From Sphingopyxis sp. 113P3 (GTDB taxonomy: Bacteria; Pseudomonadota; Alphaproteobacteria; Sphingomonadales; Sphingomonadaceae): a stretch of 64,000 nucleotides of DNA. The translations under genes and the position numbers were made by a program. The notes beneath the pieces are model-generated. The model saw only the letters and a list, made by a program, of their open reading frames with translations, had not been told where the DNA came from and did no database searches. The stretch spans positions 1,397,501-1,461,500 of the forward strand of contig NZ_CP009452.1 in assembly GCF_001278035.1 (NCBI RefSeq). Direction: 5' to 3'. This document shows positions 24,142 to 35,951 of this stretch, piece after piece (position 1 is the first letter of the stretch; every line of letters begins with the position of its first letter).

Positions 24142-25008
24142 TCAGCAGCCGATGCAAAGGTCCGCGATCACCGGATAATGGTCGGAGGGCAGCTTGCCGC
24201 CCGTCTGCTGCGTCAGCGTCGCATGACGCAGCACCGCGACCCCGTCGCTGACGAAGATATGATCGATCGGGCTTGGCTCGACCTGTTCGATATTGAAGGC
24301 GGTGTACGTGCCTTGGGGACCGAAGTGCGGGGTGCGGCTGATATCCTGCGTGTCATAAAGCGCGATCAGGCCGGGCGTATCGGCCAGGATCGCCTGATAG
24401 GGCGGGGTGCCGATCGGCACATTGAAGTCCCCCGTCAGCACGACCGCATCGCCCGGCGCGCGGTGCTCCCCGATCCAGCGGCGGATGAGCTTTGCGCTTT
24501 CAAGGCGCGCAACCTCGCCGACATGATCAAAATGGGTGTTCACCATGAGCATTGTTCGGCGCGCGCTTTTGTCCCTGAGCCGCGCCCAGGTCGCGACGCG
24601 CGGATAAGCGGCGTCCCATCCCTTGCCGGGCCTGTCGGGGGTCGGCGACAGCCAGAAAGTTCCCGAGGCGAGAAGATCGAAGCGGTCGGTGCGATATCCG
24701 AGCATCGAATATTCGCCCGCCTGCTTGCCGTCGTCGCGCGCGACCCCGACGAATTGATAGGCAGGAAGGTCAGCCTCGATCTGATCTTTCTGATGCTGGA
24801 GCACTTCCTGCATGCCGACCAGGTCCGGGGCATGATAGGCAATGAGGCTCGTCAGAGCCTTTCGCCGATGCGGCCATGCATTGTCGCCGTCAGAGGCAAG
24901 GTCGAGACGGATATTATAGGTCATCGCGCTGAAGCGGCTCGCTTTCTCCTTCGCCGCCGCGGGGAAGGCGAGCAGCACCGCGCACAGAATGACGAGCCAG
25001 CGGGTCAT
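24142..25008 (-). CDS. Exported endonuclease/exonuclease/phosphatase (EEP)-fold protein
   Basis: A 288-residue protein with a Sec signal peptide (cleavage after FPAAA). EEP-superfamily motifs appear in order: 'AMTYNIRLD' (N), 'PDLVGMQEVL' (metal E), 'VNTHFDHVG', 'VLTGDFNVP' (D..N), 'SPIDHIFVS' and 'LPSDHYPVIADL' (catalytic D-H). The fold hydrolyses phosphodiesters or phosphomonoesters; the target may be a nucleic acid, lipid or sugar-linked phosphate. The ATG at 25008 overlaps the GH1 stop (ATGA), so it is the last gene of the ABC/GH1 operon. That context favours a glycan-linked phosphate, which is inference. Confidence 0.85.
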   Translation of the reverse strand: MTRWLVILCAVLLAFPAAAKEKASRFSAMTYNIRLDLASDGDNAWPHRRKALTSLIAYHAPDLVGMQEVLQHQKDQIEADLPAYQFVGVARDDGKQAGEYSMLGYRTDRFDLLASGTFWLSPTPDRPGKGWDAAYPRVATWARLRDKSARRTMLMVNTHFDHVGEVARLESAKLIRRWIGEHRAPGDAVVLTGDFNVPIGTPPYQAILADTPGLIALYDTQDISRTPHFGPQGTYTAFNIEQVEPSPIDHIFVSDGVAVLRHATLTQQTGGKLPSDHYPVIADLCIGC

Positions 25009-26351
25009 GCCAGATTCCTTGCGTTGCTGCGGATGATTTCGCTGTAGAAACGCGCACTGCGCTTGGGGGTTCGCACCTGCGTTTCATAATCGACATGGAC
25101 GATGCCGAAACGCTTGGAGAAACCGAGCGACCATTCGAGGTTGTCGAACAGCGACCAGACCATATAGCCGCGTACATCGACGCCCTGCCGGATCGCGTCA
25201 CCGATCGCGGCGATGTGGGTGCGCAGATAATCGCAGCGCAGCGGGTCGTCGATGCCGTCCGGCCCGGCTTGCGGGGGATCGTAGAAGGCGGCGCCATTCT
25301 CGGTGATGTAGACGGGGATGTTGCCGAAAGTGTCGCGGAACCAGATGAGCATGTCGGTAAGGGCGGGAGGATAGACTTCCCAGTCGGTGGTCGTGTGGGT
25401 CGCTTTCTGGCGGACCGGGGAGGCGCGAAGCGGCCACTGCGCCGCGTCGGCCTCGACGACATTGCGCGTGTAATAATTTATGCCGATGAAATCCAGGGGC
25501 TGGCAGATGTCGTCAAGATCAGCGTCCGGCCACTCGGGCCAGGCTTCGCCGAAAATGTCTGCCAGTTCGGCGGGGTAGCGTCCGAGCAGCGCAGGCTCGA
25601 GATACTGGCGGTTCATATAGGCGTGGGCGCGGGCAGTCGCGGCGATATCTTCGGGGCTGTCACTTGCCGGATATTTGGGCTCGATGTTGACGACGAGGCC
25701 GATGTCGTGGGCGCCCTCGGACCGGTAGGCGCACACCGCGGCACCGTGCGCCCGCATCAGATTGTGGCTTGCAATCGGCGCCTCGAACAGATTGCGGTGC
25801 CCAGGGGCGAGCGCGCCGTGGAGATAGCCGCCGTCGGTGATCACCCAGGGCTCGTTGAGCGTCACCCATTTCTTCACCCGCCCGTCGAGACGGCGATATA
25901 CGACCGAGGCATATTCGGCGAACCAGTCGGCGCTGTCGCGATTGAGCCAGCCGCCCCGGTTGTCGAGCGCGGCGGGGAGGTCCCAATGGTGGAGGGTGAG
26001 GAGCGGCTCGATATCGTTTTTCAGAAGCGCGTCGACCAGCCGCTCGTAAAAGCCGAGCCCCGCCTCGTTGACGCGGCCCGTGCCTTCAGGGAGAACGCGG
26101 CCCCAGTTGACGCTGAAGCGATAGGCCTTGAGCCCCAGCTCCTTCATCAGCGCAACGTCGCTCTCCATGCGGTTATAATGGTCGCAGGCGATGTCGCCCG
26201 TATCGCCCTTTGAGGCCATCAATCGCGGATCATGACTGAAGCGCTGCCAGATGCTCGCGCCCGCGCCATCGGCAAGCGGCGAACCCTCGATCTGATAGGC
26301 AGCGGTCGCCGCGCCCCACAGGAAGTCGTCGGGGAAGCTCGACCGGGTCAT
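25005..26351 (-). CDS. Glycoside hydrolase family 1 beta-glucosidase
   Basis: A 448-residue cytoplasmic enzyme without a signal peptide. The opening 'FPDDFLWGAATAAYQIEG' is the GH1 N-terminal signature. The acid/base glutamate is E167 in 'TLNEPW' and the nucleophile is E351 in 'YITENGAAF'. The C-terminal 'GYMVWSLFDNLEWSLGFSKRFGI' contributes the glycone-binding residues. It should cleave glucose from imported beta-glucosides. It overlaps both neighbours by ATGA, so it is co-translated with the alpha/beta hydrolase before it and the EEP gene after it. Confidence 0.95.
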   Translation of the reverse strand: MTRSSFPDDFLWGAATAAYQIEGSPLADGAGASIWQRFSHDPRLMASKGDTGDIACDHYNRMESDVALMKELGLKAYRFSVNWGRVLPEGTGRVNEAGLGFYERLVDALLKNDIEPLLTLHHWDLPAALDNRGGWLNRDSADWFAEYASVVYRRLDGRVKKWVTLNEPWVITDGGYLHGALAPGHRNLFEAPIASHNLMRAHGAAVCAYRSEGAHDIGLVVNIEPKYPASDSPEDIAATARAHAYMNRQYLEPALLGRYPAELADIFGEAWPEWPDADLDDICQPLDFIGINYYTRNVVEADAAQWPLRASPVRQKATHTTTDWEVYPPALTDMLIWFRDTFGNIPVYITENGAAFYDPPQAGPDGIDDPLRCDYLRTHIAAIGDAIRQGVDVRGYMVWSLFDNLEWSLGFSKRFGIVHVDYETQVRTPKRSARFYSEIIRSNARNLA

Positions 26352-27238
26352 TTCCTGTCCTTGCCTCTTGATTTTCCGGCCGCCTCGGGCGGGGTGGGGA
26401 GGCGGTGCGAGAGCAGCCAGAGGTAGAGCGCGGGATCGTCATAGGCAGGGTCCCAGCTGTTGTGGCCGAGGTCAGGATAGATGGTGAGGCGCGAGAGCTT
26501 GCCGCCACAGGCGCGGATCGCCCGCGCCATGGCAAAGCTGCCTTCGGGCACCACGACATCGTCGCGGTCGCCGTGAAACGCCCAGATCGGTGTGTCCTTG
26601 AGGGCGCAGGCGGTGGCAGGATCGCCCCGCCCCGCGACGGGGGCCACCGCGGCGAAACGGTGCGGCTCGGCCGCCGCCCAGCGCCAGCTTGCATGGCCGC
26701 CGCGACTGAGGCCCGTAAGATAGACGCGCGCCGGGTCGATGCGCAGGGTCTTCGTCACATGATCGACCAGCCGGTCGAGCCTCGCGACGTCCCAGTCCTG
26801 GTCGCGGCCAAGAAGCGGCGAAACGGTGACGAAGGGGAAATCAGGCGTCCGCTCGGCGATCTTCGGCGGGCCGTGCACCTTCACCTTTTCAAGATCCTCG
26901 CCCCGCTCGCCCGATCCGTGAAGAAAGATGAGGAGCGGCCAGCGCGCACCAGGATCGGCGCTGTACCCGCGGGGGAGAAAGAGCTGATAGGGATAATTGC
27001 CCGCCTCGATTGCAGGCTGCGGGCTTTGTCCATCGGCGGCTTGCGCCAGGGCTGGCGCGGCAAATCCCAGGGCGATGGCACCGAGGATGACAAGAATTTT
27101 CTCCAGACCCCGGCGCCCCAAACATGTCGGGTGCGGGACCGTGTCTTGCAGCAGGGCGAGCGACATGCGGTGGGCCCATGAGCTCGGTGCGGGACGCGTC
27201 TTGACGGGTTTCAATGATCGGCTCCTTGTTTCTGTCAT
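26348..27238 (-). CDS. Alpha/beta-hydrolase, exported esterase-like (PHB depolymerase/dienelactone hydrolase type)
   Basis: A 296-residue frame. The catalytic serine lies in 'YLTGLSRGGHAS' (GxSxG), the oxyanion loop in 'PLLIFLHGSGERGED', the acid in 'WAFHGDRDDVV' and the histidine in 'DLGHNSWDPAY'. This is the layout of esterases in glycan clusters that remove acyl groups. A signal-like segment 'ILVILGAIALGFAAPALAQA' starts about 47 residues in. The true start may therefore be internal (for example M25 at 27166), although ATG 27238 overlaps the permease stop (ATGA) and has the coupling arrangement of its neighbours. The substrate is unknown. Confidence 0.82.
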   Translation of the reverse strand: MTETRSRSLKPVKTRPAPSSWAHRMSLALLQDTVPHPTCLGRRGLEKILVILGAIALGFAAPALAQAADGQSPQPAIEAGNYPYQLFLPRGYSADPGARWPLLIFLHGSGERGEDLEKVKVHGPPKIAERTPDFPFVTVSPLLGRDQDWDVARLDRLVDHVTKTLRIDPARVYLTGLSRGGHASWRWAAAEPHRFAAVAPVAGRGDPATACALKDTPIWAFHGDRDDVVVPEGSFAMARAIRACGGKLSRLTIYPDLGHNSWDPAYDDPALYLWLLSHRLPTPPEAAGKSRGKDRK

Positions 27239-28050
27239 CCCTTCACGCTCCCGGCGAGCAGGCCGGCGAGGTAGAAGCGCTGCAGCGAGAGGAAAAGGAT
27301 GAGGACGGGCAGGGTAGTGACGACGGCGCCTGCCATCATCAGCTCATTATCCTGCACATGCTGGCGGCTCATCGCCGCGAGCGCGACGGGAAGCGTGTAA
27401 AGATGCTGGTCGGCCAGAATGATCAGCGGCCACATGAAATCATTCCAGCTCGACAGGAAAACGAACAAGGCGAGCGTGACGATGACCGGGGACAGGATCG
27501 GGAGGACGATACGGCGCAGGATCTGACCCTCGCCCGCACCGTCGATGCGCGCTGCCTCAAGCATCTCGTCGGGAATGGAGAGGCAATATTGGCGGACAAG
27601 AAAGATGCCGAAGATGCCCGCGAGCCATGGCACCAGCGCGCCGGCATAGCTGTTGACGAGCCCCATCGCCTTGAGTTCGAGAAAGAGGGGCAGCATCCCG
27701 ATCTGCCCCGGCACGACAAGCGCGGCGACAAGCAGGCGAAAAATCGCGTCGCGTCCGCGAAAGCGCAGCTTGGCAAAAGCATAGCCGGCAGGAACGGTGA
27801 AGATGAGCGCGAGGAGAGTGGCGAGCGCCGAGACGAGGAGACTGTTGGCGAGAAAGCGCCCGATACCGAAGCTGGTGAACAACAAGCGATAATTGTCGAG
27901 CCCGGGATTTGCGGGGAGAAGCGGGGGCGGAAAGGCCGATGCCTCGCCCGGCGCCATGAAGCTGACCGAGAGCATCCAGAAGAGCGGCGCCGCGGTGACG
28001 AAGGCGACGAGCGCCGCGAGCAGGGTGATGGTCGCCCGGCGCAGCCTCAT
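27235..28050 (-). CDS. Carbohydrate ABC transporter permease (MalG-type)
   Basis: A 271-residue inner-membrane protein starting MRLRRATITLLAALVAFVTA at ATG 28050, which overlaps the first permease's stop; a longer open frame upstream is not conserved. It has six membrane segments and the cytoplasmic EAA loop 'EMLEAARIDGAGEGQILRRIVLPI', which docks on the ATPase. This is the second permease of a CUT1 sugar importer. Confidence 0.93.
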   Translation of the reverse strand: MRLRRATITLLAALVAFVTAAPLFWMLSVSFMAPGEASAFPPPLLPANPGLDNYRLLFTSFGIGRFLANSLLVSALATLLALIFTVPAGYAFAKLRFRGRDAIFRLLVAALVVPGQIGMLPLFLELKAMGLVNSYAGALVPWLAGIFGIFLVRQYCLSIPDEMLEAARIDGAGEGQILRRIVLPILSPVIVTLALFVFLSSWNDFMWPLIILADQHLYTLPVALAAMSRQHVQDNELMMAGAVVTTLPVLILFLSLQRFYLAGLLAGSVKG

Positions 28051-28943
28051 AGCGCGCCTCCGCGCTTTGCGACGCCAAGCTGCACCAGCGTAACTGCAAG
28101 GATGCAGAGGAAAAGAAGGAAGGCGACCGCGGCCCCCGACCCGAGGTTCCACCATTTGAACCCTTCCTCATACATGAAATAGAGGATGGTGACGGTCGAG
28201 CCGGCGGGGCCGCCCTGTGTCATCACATAGGGTTCGGCAAATAGCTGGAACATCGCCGCGACGGTGAGCAGAGAGACGAGCAGCAAGGTGGGTGCGATCG
28301 CGGGCAGGGTGACGTGGCGCAGGCGCGTACAGCGGCCTGCGCCATCGATCCTCGCCGCCTCGTCGAGTTCGCTTGGCACCGTCTGAAGCGCGGCGAGAAA
28401 GATGATCATGTTATAGCCAAAGGTCTTCCAGCCGACGAACAGCAGGATCGCAGGGAGCGAGGCGGTCGGGCTGCCGAGCCAATCGATTGGCGCGATATCG
28501 ATGCGCGAGAGAAGATAGTTGACGAGCCCGTAGCGGGTGTGGAGCAGATAGCGCCACACAACCGACGTCGCGACGAGCGTCGTGACATAGGGGGCAAAGA
28601 GCGCAACGCGCCACAGGGGCCGCCAGCTGAGCCAGCGCGAATTGACCAGCATCGCCGCGAAGAGCGAGAGCAGGACCACGAACGGCGTGCCGATGACGAC
28701 GAACAGCAGGCTGTTCGTCATCGCCTTCCAGAACAGCGGGTTATCGAGGAGCCGCTGATAATTCTGCAGCCCGACAAAGCGCAGATTGCCAATGTCGGCG
28801 AGCGCATAAATGTCAAAGTCGGTAAAGCTCAAGACCAGCGAGGCGGCCGCGGGCAGGAGGAAGAAAAGGAGGATCGCCGCGAGCGCGGGGCCCGTCATCA
28901 GCCAGCCTGCACGGGCTTCCTCCACGCGCCGCCATGCCGTCAT
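28047..28943 (-). CDS. Carbohydrate ABC transporter permease (MalF/UgpA-type)
   Basis: A 298-residue inner-membrane protein with six predicted membrane segments ('GWLMTGPALAAILLFFLLPAAASLVLSF' opens). The EAA motif 'ELDEAARIDGAGRCTRLRHVTLP' couples to the ATPase, and 'YVMTQGGPAGSTVTILYFMYEEGF' is typical of MalF-like CUT1 subunits. It overlaps the binding-protein gene upstream and the second permease downstream by ATGA. Confidence 0.94.
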   Translation of the reverse strand: MTAWRRVEEARAGWLMTGPALAAILLFFLLPAAASLVLSFTDFDIYALADIGNLRFVGLQNYQRLLDNPLFWKAMTNSLLFVVIGTPFVVLLSLFAAMLVNSRWLSWRPLWRVALFAPYVTTLVATSVVWRYLLHTRYGLVNYLLSRIDIAPIDWLGSPTASLPAILLFVGWKTFGYNMIIFLAALQTVPSELDEAARIDGAGRCTRLRHVTLPAIAPTLLLVSLLTVAAMFQLFAEPYVMTQGGPAGSTVTILYFMYEEGFKWWNLGSGAAVAFLLFLCILAVTLVQLGVAKRGGAL

Positions 28944-30208
28944 AGCGCGCCCCCCTTTTCGAGCATCCAGCGGCGCTTCTCGAGCAATCGATCAGCGCGC
29001 CGGTCCATCTCGCGCGCGGCCTCGTCGACGCCATGGTCCCCGCGGACCATGCGTTCGGCGACGAGTTGCATCTCGGTGACGACGCGCTCCCATTCGGGAA
29101 CCTTGGGCAAGGCGCTCGCACGGTCGAGCTGGGCTGCAAAGGGCGCGACGAGCCGATCGGCCGCAAGGCCGGCCTCTGCCCACACCGACCGGCGCGCGGG
29201 AAGGTCGCCGGTGAGCGCGTTGAAACGAAGCTGCGCACCGGGCGTCAAGAGACGGGCCACCAGATCCCAGGCGGCCGGGTGGTCCTGATGATCGGCAAAG
29301 ACGACGAGGCTCGACCCTCCGGGGGCCGCCGATCCGACGCCCGCCGGGCCCGGGTTGGGCGCAGTGCCCCATTTCTCCTGCATCGCGGGACCCAGCCGCG
29401 TTTTCAGATCGCCTATCGTCCAGGGCCCTGAAAGAAAAAGGCTGAAATAGCCTCGCGCGAACTCGTTCCAGATGTTCGAGATTTGCGCCGAGGAGACAAG
29501 TGGCGCGAGCCCCTCGTCGAAGAGCGACTTGTAGAAGGCAAGCGCGGCCTTGAACTCGGGATCCGAAAAGGCGCCCCTCCCGCCGTGATCACGAAGGAGC
29601 CGCGCCCCCGCCGACAGGGCAAAGGTCGTCAATGGCTCATATTCGTTGAGCGGAAGCAGCGCGGCATAATCGGCGCCGCGCGCGGCCGCCTTCACCTTGT
29701 GCAGCGCGCGCTTCCACTCGGACCAGTTGCCGGGCGGAGCCGCATAGCCGGCGCGTGCAAAGAGGTCGCGGCGGTAATATTGGAGGCGGGTGTCGACATA
29801 CCAGGGAATGCCCCAGACATGCCCCGCGATGCGGTTCGTCTCGACCACCGCTGCAAATTGGTCACCGAGCAGGCCGTAGGCCGCTTTTGGCACCGGCGCG
29901 ATCGCGCCGATCGCGGCCATCTCGGCGATCCAGCTGTTGCCGACCTGCCCAAGGGCGGGCAGCGAGCCGCCGGCAAAGCCGGTGAGAAGCTTCTCGTGCG
30001 CGGCGGTCCAGGGCAGGGGCTGGACAGTAATGCGCGGCGCTCCTGCGGGGCGGCGCATGTCCTTCAGCAATTCAGGCAGACTTGCCGCTTCATTGCCCAT
30101 CGCCCAGACGGTGAGCCCGGCGTCGCTGCGTGGGGCGCACGCGCCGAGCGCGGGGGAGAGGGGCAGCGCTGCGAGCGCGCCCGTCAACTGGCGCCGCGTC
30201 AGCTCCAT
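28940..30208 (-). CDS. ABC sugar-binding lipoprotein (extracellular solute-binding family 1)
   Basis: A 422-residue periplasmic protein. Its N-terminus, MELTRRQLTGALAALPLSPALGAC, combines a double-arginine with a lipobox-like Cys24, suggesting Tat-type or Sec lipoprotein export. Family 1 sequence follows: 'GLTVWAMGNEAASLPELLKDM', 'EKLLTGFAGGSLPALGQVGNSWIAEMAAIGAI', 'GIPWYVDTRLQYYRRDLFARAGY' and 'FLSGPWTIGDL'. It should capture oligosaccharide for the two permeases. It lies 22 bases after the LacI gene and overlaps the next gene by ATGA. Confidence 0.92.
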   Translation of the reverse strand: MELTRRQLTGALAALPLSPALGACAPRSDAGLTVWAMGNEAASLPELLKDMRRPAGAPRITVQPLPWTAAHEKLLTGFAGGSLPALGQVGNSWIAEMAAIGAIAPVPKAAYGLLGDQFAAVVETNRIAGHVWGIPWYVDTRLQYYRRDLFARAGYAAPPGNWSEWKRALHKVKAAARGADYAALLPLNEYEPLTTFALSAGARLLRDHGGRGAFSDPEFKAALAFYKSLFDEGLAPLVSSAQISNIWNEFARGYFSLFLSGPWTIGDLKTRLGPAMQEKWGTAPNPGPAGVGSAAPGGSSLVVFADHQDHPAAWDLVARLLTPGAQLRFNALTGDLPARRSVWAEAGLAADRLVAPFAAQLDRASALPKVPEWERVVTEMQLVAERMVRGDHGVDEAAREMDRRADRLLEKRRWMLEKGGAL

Positions 30209-30230
30209 TGGGATCGCTGCGCCGCGGGGT

Positions 30231-31253
30231 TCATGGGCCGACCCCAGCAGCTTCAGTTACCCTTGGGATTGTCGTTCCGCGCGCGATCAGGGTGGGGGTG
30301 AGAATGGTTGCGCTTGCAGCGCCGAGCGTTTCGCCGCGCAGCAGCCGCAGGAGCTTCATCATCGCGGTCGAGCCGAGCCGGTCGATCTTGACCTGCATCG
30401 TCGAGAGGTCCGGGGTGACATGGCGTGCGAGCGGGATGTCGTCGAAGCCCGCGACCATGAGATCGCGCGGTACCAAAAGGCCGGCCTCGGCGAGTCCCAT
30501 GATGCACCCGACCGCCATCAGGTCGTTCGCGGCGAATACGGCCTCGACGGGAAGCTGGCCCTCGACGATCAGCCTCGCCGCCTGCGCGCCGGCTTCCTCC
30601 GAAAAGTCGCCGGGCAGAATGGCCGGACTCCGCTGCCCCGCAATCCGGGCCATGGCGTCGACAAAGCCGCGCTGACGGTCGCGTGCATCCCGGTTGTGCT
30701 TCGGCCCCGCGATATGGACGATATGGCGCGCGCCGCTGGCCAGAAGTGCCTCCGTCATTGTCCAGGCGCCGCGGTAGTTATCGACCGCCACATAGGGAAG
30801 GTCGAGCGCCGCTGCATCATAGTTGAGAAGCACCGTGGGCAGCGCGGGGTCGAGATTTTCGGCGAGCGTTTCGGGCTTGAGTTCGGGGGGCATGACAAGC
30901 AGCCCGTCGACGCGTCCGCGCATCGACGCGACCGCGGTGGCGGTCTCGTGCGCGCTGCCGTGCATGTTGCCAAGCAGCAGGTGCATTCCCGCCTCGTGCG
31001 CGACGAGGTCGATGCCGCGAATGATCTCCGAGAAGAACTCCCCGAAGAGGTCGGGGAGAATGACCCCGACGGTGTCGGTCTTGCGGCGGGTCAGGCTGCG
31101 GGCACCGCTGTGCGGCACGAAATTGAGCTTCTTGACCGCCGCCATCACGGCGGCGCGCGTCGGCGCGGTGACGTTGCCGAGCCCGTTGATTGCGCGCGAC
31201 GCCGTCGCGACCGATACGCCCGCCTCTCGGGCGACGTCTCTTAGCGTTGCCAT
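30231..31253 (-). CDS. LacI-family transcriptional regulator
   Basis: A 340-residue repressor. ATG 31253 follows GGGGAGGTG. The N-terminal helix-turn-helix and hinge helix are MATLRDVAREAGVSVATASR and 'VTAPTRAAVMAAVKKLNFVPHSGARSLTRRKTDTVGV'. The sugar-binding core ends with 'VFAANDLMAVGCIMGL', 'VPRDLMVAGFDDIPLARHVTPDLSTM'. It lies inside the operon, 13 bases after the ATPase gene, so it probably regulates its own transcription. Palindromes with core AACCGGTTACA before the operon and in the GH3/TonB divergent region are its likely operators; the inducer is probably an oligosaccharide of this pathway. Confidence 0.94.
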   Translation of the reverse strand: MATLRDVAREAGVSVATASRAINGLGNVTAPTRAAVMAAVKKLNFVPHSGARSLTRRKTDTVGVILPDLFGEFFSEIIRGIDLVAHEAGMHLLLGNMHGSAHETATAVASMRGRVDGLLVMPPELKPETLAENLDPALPTVLLNYDAAALDLPYVAVDNYRGAWTMTEALLASGARHIVHIAGPKHNRDARDRQRGFVDAMARIAGQRSPAILPGDFSEEAGAQAARLIVEGQLPVEAVFAANDLMAVGCIMGLAEAGLLVPRDLMVAGFDDIPLARHVTPDLSTMQVKIDRLGSTAMMKLLRLLRGETLGAASATILTPTLIARGTTIPRVTEAAGVGP

Positions 31254-31266
31254 CGGCACCTCCCCC

Positions 31267-34137
<2,871 letters not shown>

Positions 34138-34164
34138 CGGGCACTTGCACCGGAAGCACGTCCG

Positions 34165-35355
34165 ATGACCCCCGCGGCGCGCGTCCAGGCGGCGATCGAG
34201 ATTCTCGATGCCATTGCGGTCGCGGCCCGCGAGGGCGGCGCTCCTGCCGACGCGCTCCTTGCCGAGGCGATGCGGCAGCGCCGCTACGCGGGATCGAAAG
34301 ACCGCCGCGCGATCCGCGGCCATGTCTATGATGCGATCCGTGCGGTGCGTGTCGCTCCGCCCTCGGGGCGAGCGGCGATGGTGGCGCTCGCCGACATCCG
34401 GCCCGATCTTGCCGCGCTCTTCGATGGTTCGCCCTATGGTCCGGCCCCGATAACGTCCGGCGAGCCACGTGCCGAAACGGGTCTTGTGGCGCCGGCGCTC
34501 GCCGAACTTTTCGATCCGCTCATAGGCGGCGAGGAAGGCGATGCGATGCTCACCCGCGCGCCGCTCGACCTGCGCGCAAACCGGATCAGGGCGAAGCGCG
34601 AGGATCTCGCCATCCTCTTTCCCGAGGGTGCGCCCATCGCATACGCACCCGACGGCTGGCGGCTGCCACCCGAAACCGCCGCGGCGCAGCACCCGGCGCA
34701 CGCCGAAGGGCGGTTCGAGGTGCAGGATGCGGCGAGCCAATATGCATCGGCCGCGCTCGATGCCGCCTCCGGCATGGCGATCGTCGATCTTTGTGCGGGC
34801 GGCGGCGGAAAGACGCTCGCCATCGCCTCGGCGACGGATAATGGCGCCGACATTCTCGCCTGCGACACCAACCGCGCGCGGCTCCAGCAGCTACCGCCGC
34901 GGGCCGAGCGCGCGGGCGCGACCCGCATTGCGACGCGGCTGCTCGATCCTGGAAAGGAAAGGGCGATGCTTGCCGACTGGCAGGGAAGAGCCGACCGCGT
35001 CTTTGTCGACGCTCCCTGCTCGGGCAGCGGCACCTGGCGGCGCAGCCCCGAGCTGCGCTGGCGGCTGACGCCATCGCGTCTCGAGCGGCATCTTGCCGAT
35101 CAGGCGAAGCTCATCGAGATTGGAGCCGGGCTGGTGGCGCCGGGCGGAAAACTTCTTTATGCCGTCTGCTCGATCATCGCACGCGAGGGGCGGGCACAGA
35201 TGGATGATTTTCTGAACCGGCATCCGGGCTGGAGGGCCGATGCCGAGCCGCTTCCGGCCGGCGTCGGACGGCGTGCCGGCGCGGGTTTCCTTCTGACGCC
35301 GGGGCATGACGGATGCGATGGCTTTTTTCTCGCACGACTGACGGCGCCATGTTAG
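34165..35355 (+). CDS. RsmB/NOP-family RNA (cytosine-5) methyltransferase
   Basis: A 396-residue protein. The SAM-binding motif is 'MAIVDLCAGGGGKTLAIAS', and motif IV is 'DRVFVDAPCSGSGTWRRSPELRWR' with the PC cysteine that releases the product. The catalytic-loop cysteine is in 'LLYAVCSIIAREGRAQMDDFL'. Homologues methylate C5 of cytosine in 16S rRNA. The N-terminal 120 residues replace the NusB-like domain of E. coli RsmB with a shorter helical segment, so I leave the symbol blank. Confidence 0.9.
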   Translation: MTPAARVQAAIEILDAIAVAAREGGAPADALLAEAMRQRRYAGSKDRRAIRGHVYDAIRAVRVAPPSGRAAMVALADIRPDLAALFDGSPYGPAPITSGEPRAETGLVAPALAELFDPLIGGEEGDAMLTRAPLDLRANRIRAKREDLAILFPEGAPIAYAPDGWRLPPETAAAQHPAHAEGRFEVQDAASQYASAALDAASGMAIVDLCAGGGGKTLAIASATDNGADILACDTNRARLQQLPPRAERAGATRIATRLLDPGKERAMLADWQGRADRVFVDAPCSGSGTWRRSPELRWRLTPSRLERHLADQAKLIEIGAGLVAPGGKLLYAVCSIIAREGRAQMDDFLNRHPGWRADAEPLPAGVGRRAGAGFLLTPGHDGCDGFFLARLTAPC

Positions 35356-35387
35356 GCTCTCTCGACATGACGAAATGGGAGAATGCG

Positions 35388-35912
35388 ATGCGTGTCAGTT
35401 TGCTGGCTCTCGGTGCCGGTCTTGTTCTCGCCAGTCTGCCTGCCGCCTCCGACGCGCAGCGCGCCGACAACGACATTCTTCCGCGTTCGATCGCGCTTCA
35501 AAAGCAGGGCGAGGAAGCCCAGAGCATGGGCGACCTGAACGGCGCGATCGATTATTATGAATCAGCCCTCGCCGCCGATCCGCGCAATCGCTCGGCGATC
35601 ATCGCGCTCGCGCAGGTTGCGCGGGCGCAGGGATTGCCGGGCAAGGCGATTGGCCTCTATCGCGAGGCACTCCTCCTCGAACCCAATGATGTCACAGCGC
35701 TCGCGGGGCAGGGAGAAGCGCTTGCCGAAAAGGGTGCTATCGAGCTCGCTCGGGAGAAGCTGGCGGCGGCGCAGCGCGTCTGTTCCGACAAATGTCCGCA
35801 GGTCGCCGCGCTCGAGAAGGCGATTGCCGCCAGCGCATCGAAGCGCGTTGTTGCGGCCGAGGCGATTGCGCCCAAGCCGGTGGTAACGACGGTCACGCGC
35901 GAACAGAATTGA
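35388..35912 (+). CDS. Exported TPR-repeat protein
   Basis: A 174-residue protein. The start is taken at ATG 35388 (MRVSLLALGAGLVLASLPAA) with GGGAGA upstream, which places a signal peptide at the very N-terminus; an ATG at 35367 is the alternative. Three tetratricopeptide-like repeats follow ('GEEAQSMGDLNGAIDYYESALAADPRN', 'ALAQVARAQGLPGKAIGLYREALLLEPND', 'GQGEALAEKGAIELAREKLAAAQ'). Probably a periplasmic scaffold; partner unknown. Confidence 0.85.
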   Translation: MRVSLLALGAGLVLASLPAASDAQRADNDILPRSIALQKQGEEAQSMGDLNGAIDYYESALAADPRNRSAIIALAQVARAQGLPGKAIGLYREALLLEPNDVTALAGQGEALAEKGAIELAREKLAAAQRVCSDKCPQVAALEKAIAASASKRVVAAEAIAPKPVVTTVTREQN

Positions 35913-35951
35913 TAGCGGCAGCGCTCCGGCCGTCGACGTCCGCGGGGCAGC

